This document shows, piece by piece, positions 31,142 to 37,862 of a stretch of DNA of 64,000 bases. Positions within the stretch are counted from its first letter, which is position 1, and every line of letters starts with the position of its first letter. Position numbers and translations under genes: made by a program. The notes below the pieces were generated by a model, which was not told where the DNA came from, ran no database searches, and saw only the letters and a program-made list of their open reading frames with translations. The stretch comes from Nocardia transvalensis NBRC 15921 (lineage in GTDB: Bacteria > Actinomycetota > Actinomycetes > Mycobacteriales > Mycobacteriaceae), in NCBI RefSeq assembly GCF_000308875.1, contig NZ_BAGL01000013.1, forward strand, positions 62,001-126,000. The letters run 5' to 3'.

Positions 31142-31438
31142 TCAGTTCGATCCGGCCAGGTAGCGCCCTATGACAGCGTCGACCGGATCCTGCGGGCCTT
31201 CGTAATCCGCTCCGTCGAGCAGATAGTCCAGCACAGCGGCGCTGTCGAGCGTGGCACCGAACGATCTCTCCCGCGCACTCGAAACTACCGCCTGCACGAC
31301 GACCGCATATATCCGAGAGCGTGATGTCAGGACTTGTCCGCCGAGCCGTTCGTGCCGGCGTAGGCGTTGTTCGATCGTGTCGATGACATCCTGGATTACT
31401 CGGATCTCGATTTCCTCCGGATCATCCCTGTCGACCAT
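31142..31438 (-). CDS. Hypothetical protein, 98 residues
   Basis: Family not recognised. From ATG 31438 the protein is acidic at the start (MVDRDDPEEIEIRVIQDVID) and largely helical, with a basic middle (QRLRRHERLGGQ) and an acidic end (LLDGADYEGPQDPVD). No membrane segment, signal or Cys pair is present. The frame stays open much further upstream, but that part overlaps the next small gene and is proline/arginine-rich, typical of shadow sequence. The start codon comes two bases after the stop of the 63-residue gene, so the two are probably translated together. The composition would suit a small regulatory or partner protein. Confidence 0.55.
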   Translation of the reverse strand: MVDRDDPEEIEIRVIQDVIDTIEQRLRRHERLGGQVLTSRSRIYAVVVQAVVSSARERSFGATLDSAAVLDYLLDGADYEGPQDPVDAVIGRYLAGSN

Positions 31439-31440
31439 GG

Positions 31441-31632
31441 TCAGAATCCGAACTTCGGACGATCGGCGGGCCTTAGACGCCCGTTCTGAATAAGCACGGT
31501 TCTTGCGTGAGACTTGATCGGGCACACGGTGATCGGGCAGTCCATGTGGAGCTGCATGATCTGGTGGGCGATGTCCACGGTCATATCGCCGGAAGGCACG
31601 CGGTGATCCATCGGGGGAAGCGCGGGGTCCAT
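31441..31632 (-). CDS. Hypothetical small protein, 63 residues
   Basis: The sequence includes DMTVDIAHQIMQLHMDCPITVCPIK, then ARTVLIQNGRLRPADRPKFGF. The HQIMQLH-x-D-C-x5-C pattern recalls small proteins that I have seen repeatedly in Nocardia genomes, but I know no function. Two Cys six positions apart could bind metal or form a disulphide. ATG 31632 gives the longest form; ATG 31584 would remove the poorly structured first 16 residues. No ribosome binding site is obvious for either. Its stop lies two bases before the next gene's start. Confidence 0.5.
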   Translation of the reverse strand: MDPALPPMDHRVPSGDMTVDIAHQIMQLHMDCPITVCPIKSHARTVLIQNGRLRPADRPKFGF

Positions 31633-31677
31633 GAATCAAGCGTTGCAGCGCGAACGGGGCGTGGCTGTGACAAGTTG

Positions 31678-32568
31678 TCACACCCGCCATGAGTCCCGGA
31701 CGATGGTGTCGATATCGGAATACTGTGGCCGCCAAGACAATTCGGTGCGTGCTTTGGTCGAATCCCCGATCAACGCGGCAGGTTCCGATGCCGGTGGACG
31801 GTGCACGAGAGGGATGGTGCGACCGGTGACCCGCTCGACGGAGGCAACGACATCGAGGACGCTGGTTCCGTTCCCACTGCCGATGATGTACGAGGAGGTC
31901 GAGTTCGCTTCCGGCATCCTCTCGAAAGCCGCGACAAATGCTGCCGCGACGTCGGTGACGTGGACATAGTCCCGCACCGCGCTGCCATCGCCGTTGACTT
32001 CCAAGGACGAATTGTCCGCTGCCGCAGCCAGCGTCCGGGGAACGAGCCGCGTCGGGTCCGGATCATCTCCGCCGGCGATATTGAGCAGGCGGAGGATGAT
32101 CGCGGACATACCAGCGGCGTTGGCCTGTGCCCGGATCGCGTACTCCGCGGCCAGCTTGCTCGCTGCGTACGGATGCGGTGGGGCGTCGAGAGTCAGTTCC
32201 GTCATGGGCTGCCGGTCGGGAGTTCCATAGATCGACGCAGTTGAGGCGAAAGCGAGTCGGGGAACGCCGCAAGTTGTCATTGCGCCCAACAGATTGAAGG
32301 TGCCTCCGGCATTCACGCGGAAGTATGCGAGGGGATCGGCGAACGACTCCCGTGCATGGGTGAGGCCTGCGAGATGACATACCGCATCCACCCCGGTCAA
32401 TGCCTGCTGGAGGGCGGGTTCATCGAGCAGATCGGCGACCCGCACGGCAACTCCACGTGTCGGAAACATGGCACGCATCAGCGCGATCGGCTCGTGCCCG
32501 GCCGCCACGAGCGCCGCGACGGTCGCCCGGCCGAGATATCCATTTGCCCCCGTAACCAGTACGCGCAC
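31678..32568 (-). CDS. NAD-dependent epimerase/dehydratase (GalE-like)
   Basis: 296 residues of an extended SDR. The NAD-binding motif is VTGANGYLGRATV. The catalytic Ser-Tyr-Lys set is in STASIYGTP and PYAASKLAAEY. NGDGSAVRDYVHVTDVAAAF matches the sugar-binding segment of nucleotide-sugar epimerases. It is about 35 residues shorter than GalE and probably acts on a nucleotide sugar. It ends 46 bases from the divergent 63-residue gene and begins 16 bases from the XRE regulator's stop, on the same strand, so it is probably cotranscribed with that regulator. Confidence 0.88.
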   Translation of the reverse strand: MRVLVTGANGYLGRATVAALVAAGHEPIALMRAMFPTRGVAVRVADLLDEPALQQALTGVDAVCHLAGLTHARESFADPLAYFRVNAGGTFNLLGAMTTCGVPRLAFASTASIYGTPDRQPMTELTLDAPPHPYAASKLAAEYAIRAQANAAGMSAIILRLLNIAGGDDPDPTRLVPRTLAAAADNSSLEVNGDGSAVRDYVHVTDVAAAFVAAFERMPEANSTSSYIIGSGNGTSVLDVVASVERVTGRTIPLVHRPPASEPAALIGDSTKARTELSWRPQYSDIDTIVRDSWRV

Positions 32569-32583
32569 GCCGCAATTGTTACA

Positions 32584-33960
32584 TCAGGGCAGCAACGTCT
32601 CGCGATACTTCCAGGTCAGTGCTATGCAGGCCGCAGCCGCCGCGGCGATCGGCTCACGATTGAGTACCCGGCGAACGTTCTCTGCGGTCCAGCGGATCCC
32701 TACAGCGCCGATGTCGGAGGGGTACACCTCTCCCTCGGAGTTCCGTGTCACCAGTCCTGCGAACAGCCGATCGAATACGTCTGCATCGATGACGACCGTC
32801 GTGAGTATTTCACCGGCCGGCGCCAGCGGGTCCAGACCCATCCCGAAGCACCATGCCTGCACCTTGCCGGAACAGCGGGCCTCCGTGAGGGCTCGGTACG
32901 GTTCCGCGCTGTAATCGATAGACGTCCCACGGCTTCCGTCGTGCTCCGGTGCATCGAGAAACTCCTCGAAGAACTCGCGAATCATGTTGCGCCACAGACT
33001 GAAGTCGGCAGCGACATTCCATGGCCCGATCGCTGCGGGCTGGAATACGCCAGCCGGGATCACATGGGTCAACCCGGCCGCGAGCGTGACCGACTGTGCG
33101 CCTCGACGGTGGAGGAAGAATGTGTCGCCGTCCCGAGCGCGACGGATCGTCAACGTGTTGATACTCGGTAGAACTGGCCTACGAGACGTATCGAAAAGGT
33201 CGCCGACACGGTTTCTGAACGGAAGCCGACCGAGGTCGAGCCCGACGGCAGGATCACGGGCAAGCCAAGCGGCGGCAGCCTCGTGCGCCAAGACTTCACA
33301 CACGTCGACCATGTCGAAATACGTTGTTAGCCCGAACTCCATCCGCCCAGCCGACCCCGCGAAGGCTACGTCGAGCAATCTGTAGGACGTTCGGTTCTCG
33401 AACAGTGTCGGCCGCGCGATCGACCGCACTGCTTGGCTGTACCTTTCGAATCGCGACCCATCCGATCGTCTGGGCCGCCACGACTCGGATTCGGGCTCGC
33501 CACCAGTGAGGTTTGGTTGCTCCGCATCGGGTGTGAATTCGAGCCGAACGGCGTCGAGATCAACCGGCGCCGACGCGAGCCAACCCGGCCGACTGATACA
33601 GGATGTCCCCTCGATCCGAATGGGGTCCCAGTACAGACGGGCCGCCGCAGCCGTCAGGGCATGCCGATTCTGATTCAACGCCTGCCGTACCAGCCGCCAC
33701 TCGGCGAACTCGTCAACCGGATCCAATACGTCTGTCGCGGAGCGCAACCCGAACGATTCCGGCGGCAATCCCATGGCCTCGGCAAAACGGCGCAGCTGCC
33801 CGACATCCCGACATGTCCGAGCCCCGCTGAGATACTTCGATACCAGACTGCGTTCAACGCCGAGGACGCGCGCAACCTGTTCGTGAGTGGTGAGGCCACG
33901 GGCCTGCATGTATGCCTTGATCACTGGCCCGAGTTGTGGGTCGCGGGCGGCAGTCGCCAT
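32584..33960 (-). CDS. XRE-family regulator with a large Nudix-like C-terminal region
   Basis: 458 residues. An N-terminal helix-turn-helix (TTHEQVARVLGVERSLVSKYLSG, residues about 24-48) is of the Cro/CI type. The long C-terminal part contains IPAGVFQP, followed about 20 residues later by NMIREFFEEFLD; the REFFEEF segment (32960-32985) resembles the REuxEE core of a Nudix box with a displaced Gly and Glu. If real, the domain would bind or cleave a nucleoside diphosphate compound, which fits the epimerase that follows. This is an inference; no known protein was identified. It is divergent from a YdcF gene. Base composition is lower in GC than the flanking core genes. Confidence 0.72.
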   Translation of the reverse strand: MATAARDPQLGPVIKAYMQARGLTTHEQVARVLGVERSLVSKYLSGARTCRDVGQLRRFAEAMGLPPESFGLRSATDVLDPVDEFAEWRLVRQALNQNRHALTAAAARLYWDPIRIEGTSCISRPGWLASAPVDLDAVRLEFTPDAEQPNLTGGEPESESWRPRRSDGSRFERYSQAVRSIARPTLFENRTSYRLLDVAFAGSAGRMEFGLTTYFDMVDVCEVLAHEAAAAWLARDPAVGLDLGRLPFRNRVGDLFDTSRRPVLPSINTLTIRRARDGDTFFLHRRGAQSVTLAAGLTHVIPAGVFQPAAIGPWNVAADFSLWRNMIREFFEEFLDAPEHDGSRGTSIDYSAEPYRALTEARCSGKVQAWCFGMGLDPLAPAGEILTTVVIDADVFDRLFAGLVTRNSEGEVYPSDIGAVGIRWTAENVRRVLNREPIAAAAAACIALTWKYRETLLP

Positions 33961-34041
33961 GGATATCAGCGTAAGTCCAATGATGCGTGGCAGGGTGGGT
34001 TTGCCGGTCGATTACGCATGCAGGTTCGAAAGGAGATTCTG

Positions 34042-34746
34042 ATGCCGCCGACGGCGTTGCCGGATGGGCTTCGTGCTGATGTCGAGGTGCTGTGGGAGTT
34101 CAACCAGATGCATCATGCGGTCCGGCGGGTTGATGTGGTGATCGGGTTGGGGAGTCATGACCTCGGCGTGGCGACCTACGCCGCGGAGCTTTATCACCAG
34201 GGCATCTCTCCGCTGATCGTGTTCAGCGGGGCCAATGCGCCGACGACTGTGGACCGGTTTCCGAACGGCGAAGCGCAGCACTATCGGGACCATGCGGTTG
34301 GGCTGGGGGTTCCGGACAGGGCGATTCTGGTCGAGTCCGAGGCGACCAATACGCGGGAGAACATCGAGTTCAGCCGGGACTTGCTCGACAGGTGTGACCG
34401 TCTCGGCTCGATCAAGTCGGTGATGCTGATATCCCGTCCGTACCAACAGCGTCGCAGCTATGCCACCTGCCGGAAGTGGTGGCCCGAGGTCGACCTCGTT
34501 TGCGGATCCCTGCCGCTGCCCCTGGACGCCTACCTCGACAGCATCGGAGACGTACGGCGTGTGATCGATATGCTGGTCGGTGACACGCAACGGATTCGGC
34601 TATACGGCCACAAGGGATGGGCCATCGTTCAAGACGTGCCCGTTCAGGTCTGGAACGCATGCACAAGACTCGTTGCAGCGGGTTTCACGAGCCGGTTGGT
34701 CCCGGGAACGGATATGAGGGACCAATCGAGCATCTCAGGTATGTGA
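34042..34746 (+). CDS. YdcF/ElyC-family protein (DUF218)
   Basis: 234 residues from ATG 34042, chosen for the AAGGAGAT that precedes it. The DUF218 pattern is clear: VDVVIGLGSHDLGVATYAAELY, SPLIVFSGANAP, ILVESEATNTRENIEFSRDLL and VMLISRPYQQRRSYATCRK. Family members ElyC and SanA affect envelope precursors and antibiotic tolerance, but this copy has no membrane anchor and is probably cytoplasmic. It is divergent from the XRE regulator and may be controlled by it. Together with the epimerase it could be part of a nucleotide-sugar or lipid-carrier function; this is inference from proximity. Confidence 0.85.
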   Translation: MPPTALPDGLRADVEVLWEFNQMHHAVRRVDVVIGLGSHDLGVATYAAELYHQGISPLIVFSGANAPTTVDRFPNGEAQHYRDHAVGLGVPDRAILVESEATNTRENIEFSRDLLDRCDRLGSIKSVMLISRPYQQRRSYATCRKWWPEVDLVCGSLPLPLDAYLDSIGDVRRVIDMLVGDTQRIRLYGHKGWAIVQDVPVQVWNACTRLVAAGFTSRLVPGTDMRDQSSISGM

Positions 34747-34796
34747 GGTACTTGATGCACTCGCTGGATCGGTGGAGGGCGAACGGAAGGTTGCCG

Positions 34797-35231
34797 ATGT
34801 CTGCAGTGCAATACGAGGGTTACGCCGAGGCCCAGTCCCATCTGAAAGATCTCTTGGACGCGGCGACGGACGGCGTGGTTGCGACGGTTCGTCGTGACGG
34901 CGAGCGCTTGGCGATTGTGGATGCCGACCGACTGCGCTGTGCGCTGAGCCGGCTGTTCCCGTCGAATGCCGAGGCGGTGAGCGAGAACGGCGGGTGGTCG
35001 GTGGCCCTCCCCGGTCTTCCGGCCGGCGCGTCCGGTGCCACTTTCGACGAGGCGGTCGACGAGATGGCCGACGAACTTCGCGAATACGCCGAGGATTGGC
35101 AGAGCCGCCTACGCGTTGCGCCCAATCATCGAGAGAACTGGGGAATCGTTCAGCTCATCGGCCTCAGCGATGACGTGCAGCTCCGGGGATGGCTGTTAGG
35201 TGACGCTGCCGACAGTCGATTACGTCGTTAG
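34797..35231 (+). CDS. Phd/YefM-like antitoxin with HicB-like C terminus, no toxin seen
   Basis: 144 residues from ATG 34797, preceded by GGAAGG. The first half (EGYAEAQSHLKDLLDAATDG, then VATVRRDGERLAIVDADRL) is the prevent-host-death fold that binds DNA and neutralises a toxin. The second half (GWSVALPGLPAGASGATFDE, then AVDEMADELREYAEDW) resembles the HicB partial RNase-H-like fold. Type II antitoxins usually precede a toxin gene. Here the stop is followed at once by the remains of a leftward transporter gene, so the toxin is missing or was never present. The upstream start 34617 in this frame is rejected because it overlaps the YdcF gene. Confidence 0.75.
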   Translation: MSAVQYEGYAEAQSHLKDLLDAATDGVVATVRRDGERLAIVDADRLRCALSRLFPSNAEAVSENGGWSVALPGLPAGASGATFDEAVDEMADELREYAEDWQSRLRVAPNHRENWGIVQLIGLSDDVQLRGWLLGDAADSRLRR

Positions 35232-35837
35232 GGCAGTGGTCACCATCGCGACCAGGACGACCGCCAGGAAGCTGAGATATGTGATGGCGTGGGTGGTCGG
35301 GGACGTGGACTATCAGGCGTTTGGTCAGGGCGATGGCGGGCACAGAGTAGGGCGGCTGCGGCGGGGAGGTCTACGTAGCCGATGTGGCCGGGGATGGTGG
35401 TTGTGGGGCGGCTAGGGCGTAGATCGTTGTTGCCGCAATGGCTATCGGGATGCTGAGGGGGTTTGCCAGGGCGGTGGCGGCGGCCATGGGCGGCCGTGGC
35501 GGCGGAGGAGGAGGGGGACCGTTATGACGCTGCTGCCGCCGCCGAGGAAGCTTGCTACAGCGCCGATTCCGAGTCCTCCAACCGTAGAGGTGAAGCGGCC
35601 CAGTGGTTTTTCCAGGTCGGCGTCGTGGTCCGGGCCGGTGAAGAATCCGCTGCGCATGGCGGTGTCGGCGATCGTGACCGCTAGGTACACCGCGAACAGT
35701 ATGTGCAGCACGATATCCGGGACGTCGACTGCCGAGATCGCGCCGGCCACGGCACCGATCGCGATGAAAACAGCGATGAGCACTCGATTCACGGCAGATT
35801 TGCCAACCGGTGGCGCACAATCGACGGTGCGCCACAA
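35220..35837 (-). pseudogene. Remnant of a TauE/SafE-family (TSUP) transporter
   Basis: The N-terminal part is open from 35837: VLIAVFIAIGAVAGAISAV, VDVPDIVLHILFAVYLAV, LEKPLGRFTSTVGGLGIGAV and FLGGGSSVITVPLLLRRHG, ordinary TSUP sequence with membrane segments. It then continues in a second frame (MAAATALANPLSIPIAIAAT), a third (GHIGYVDLPAAAAL), and again (ALTKRLIVHVP, then THAITYLSFLAVVLVAM and a final stop near 35220). At least three or four frame changes are needed, too many for one sequencing error. The intact family exports sulphite, sulphonates or related acids. It is divergent from a decayed AraC gene. Confidence 0.8.
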
Positions 35838-35876
35838 ACTATCGAGTTTGCGACAACGACCGATCGGAGCGAGGCG

Positions 35877-36639
35877 GTGCGCAACATACCGGTGGACGAC
35901 ATCGACGCGATCGACCGCGAGGTCCTCGCGATCGGTACCGACTATCCGCCCACCATCTCCTGCCCGCGCACCGGCACCGCCGCGCCCAATTCCGCTACGG
36001 CGCGACCGGCCTCATGCGCGTCGAGACGGCCGACGGCACCTGGACCGTCCGCACCGCCGCGCCGTCCTGATCCCGCCCGAGACCGACCACGAGGTGCGGA
36101 TGGACGAGGTCAGTACCCGCAGCCTGTACCTCGAGCCCGCCGCCGTCCCGTGGTTTCCGGAGCGTTGCCGGGTCGTGGACGTCTCGCCGCTCCTGCGTGA
36201 ACTCCTGCTCGCCGCAGTGGAATTGCCGCCCGAATACGACGGCCACGGCCGCGACGGATGCCTGATCCGGCTCATACTCTTCGAGATTCGCTCGCTGACG
36301 CCATTGCCGTTCGACCTCCCGCCGCCCGCGCGGGCCGATCTACGGAGTTTGTGCGAAAGAGTTCCGATCCGCACCGACAATGGGCTCGGCTGCGCGAGAA
36401 TGGGCCGATGCGGTGTGGGTCGGCGCACGCAGGTTCAACAGGCTTTTCTGGAACAGACGGGCCTCAGTTTCCGGCGGTGGCGACAACGCGCCTGTGTCCT
36501 GTTTGCGCTGCGGGAACTTTCGGCCGGGGAATCCGTGACACGAGTCGCCGCGGCGCTGGAGTACGATACTGCTGCCGCTTTCAAGACGATGTTCCGCAAG
36601 CAGACCGGCAGGGTGCCAAGTTCATTCCAGCCCCGCTGA
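35877..36639 (+). pseudogene. Remnant of an AraC-family regulator
   Basis: GTG 35877 begins MRNIPVDDIDAIDREVLAIG in frame 1. The cupin-like sensor then continues in frame 2 (HRHRRAQFRYGATGLMRVET) and from about 36060 in frame 3 (AVLIPPETDHEVRMDEVSTR, LYLEPAAVPWFPERCRVV). The C-terminal AraC DNA-binding domain is recognisable (ETVTRVAAALEYDTAAAF-like stretch and FRKQTGRVP), but its first helix-turn-helix is out of frame or altered between 36345 and 36420. This layout is that of the short cupin-AraC regulators that control a divergent transporter. Both partners here are broken. Confidence 0.78.
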
Positions 36640-36741
36640 ACGACATCGCATTGTTTGCTCGACGAACCGCGTGGAGCGGTAGCGGGATGCTGTCGAGTGG
36701 AATACGATCCGCGCGGAACAACCCGTCCGATGGAGGAACCA

Positions 36742-37821
36742 GTGACCACCCCGAGCACGCTGGAGCGCGAGAGCGGGGGAACCGGAGGCCGGCGAACGGT
36801 ACCCCTGTCACAGCTGATCTATCTGATCGCCGAGCACGACAAGCTGGGCACCCACCGGCAGACATTCCTGCCGGCGCCGCTGAGCGGTGACGCCGTGGTG
36901 CGTGGCTGTGTTCTGGTCGCCGGTGGTCTCGTCGCCGTGGGCGGGCTCTGCGCGGCCGTCGGCTCGATGATCGGCTGTGGGGCCCTCGGCGGGCTGGCCT
37001 TGGTGCCGGCCGCGGCCGCATTCGTGCGGAGCCGCCGTAACCGTGGCAGCCGCCGGGCCCGCCTCGATCTGTTCGACAACGGTATGACCGTGTACCGCAG
37101 CAGCGAGAATGTCGTCGCCTTCCGCTGGGACACCATGGAGGTGCGGCAGGAGGTCATCCCGTTCCACAATGCCGCCGCCGCGTCGACCGACTACTCCTTC
37201 ACCCTCACCGGTCCTGGCAGCAGCGCCACCTTCGACGAAAAGGTGTTCCAGGGCGCCCGGGAATGGGGGCCCGGCATCCAATCCGCCGTGACGGCAACGC
37301 AACTGCCGGGAGTCGTCGCCGCGATCGATACCGAGGAGACGGTGTCGTTCGGTGATATCTCCGTCGACCTGAACCACCTCACCTTTGCCGGAAAGGCATA
37401 TCCGTGGGAGCGAATTCAACGGATCGAGGCCCAGCACGGCCTGGTGTGCATCAAGGTCGACGGGCAATGGGTTTCCCTCGACACCGTCGAATCCATCCCG
37501 AACTTCTACATTTTCAACGAGGTCACCGAACGCCTACGCCTGGCGGCGCTGGAAGAGCTGGCCGCCACGACCGCAGAGGCTGAAACTCCCGCCACGGAAA
37601 CGGACGCACCCCTCGCCTCCACCGAAGAGACGAATGCCCAAGTGGCGGAGGCGGAGAGCGGCACCGTGGAACCGCCGACGGGCGAGTCGGACAAGCCTGC
37701 CGCCACATCCACGACCCCCACAGTCACCCCGGATGACGACGAACCGACCACCGCCTCGCCGCGAAAGATGGAAACGGTCGGCGCCTCAGCGGTTCTGGAA
37801 CGCGGCCTACGGAAGCTGTAG
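36742..37821 (+). CDS. Membrane protein of DUF6585 type
   Basis: 359 residues from GTG 36742, chosen because GGAGG lies five bases upstream; ATG 36730 would place that site inside the gene. After a cytoplasmic segment (RTVPLSQLIYLIAEHDKLGT) come two closely spaced hydrophobic helices (about residues 45-90), then a PH-like beta-rich region (ARLDLFDNGMTVYRSSENVV, FRWDTMEVRQEV, YPWERIQRIEAQHG). The last 90 residues are a low-complexity Thr/Glu/Pro/Ala tail. The pattern matches uncharacterised DUF6585 membrane proteins. Function unknown. It stands alone, convergent with the DUF2637 gene. Confidence 0.65.
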   Translation: MTTPSTLERESGGTGGRRTVPLSQLIYLIAEHDKLGTHRQTFLPAPLSGDAVVRGCVLVAGGLVAVGGLCAAVGSMIGCGALGGLALVPAAAAFVRSRRNRGSRRARLDLFDNGMTVYRSSENVVAFRWDTMEVRQEVIPFHNAAAASTDYSFTLTGPGSSATFDEKVFQGAREWGPGIQSAVTATQLPGVVAAIDTEETVSFGDISVDLNHLTFAGKAYPWERIQRIEAQHGLVCIKVDGQWVSLDTVESIPNFYIFNEVTERLRLAALEELAATTAEAETPATETDAPLASTEETNAQVAEAESGTVEPPTGESDKPAATSTTPTVTPDDDEPTTASPRKMETVGASAVLERGLRKL

Positions 37822-37862
37822 CCGGGTCGGCATCCTCAGCCTCAACCCGGGCTGCGGCGGTG

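Noticed and set aside
31439-31735. N-terminal extension of the 98-residue protein
   Set aside because: It overlaps the 63-residue gene and the epimerase end and is Pro/His/Arg-rich shadow sequence.
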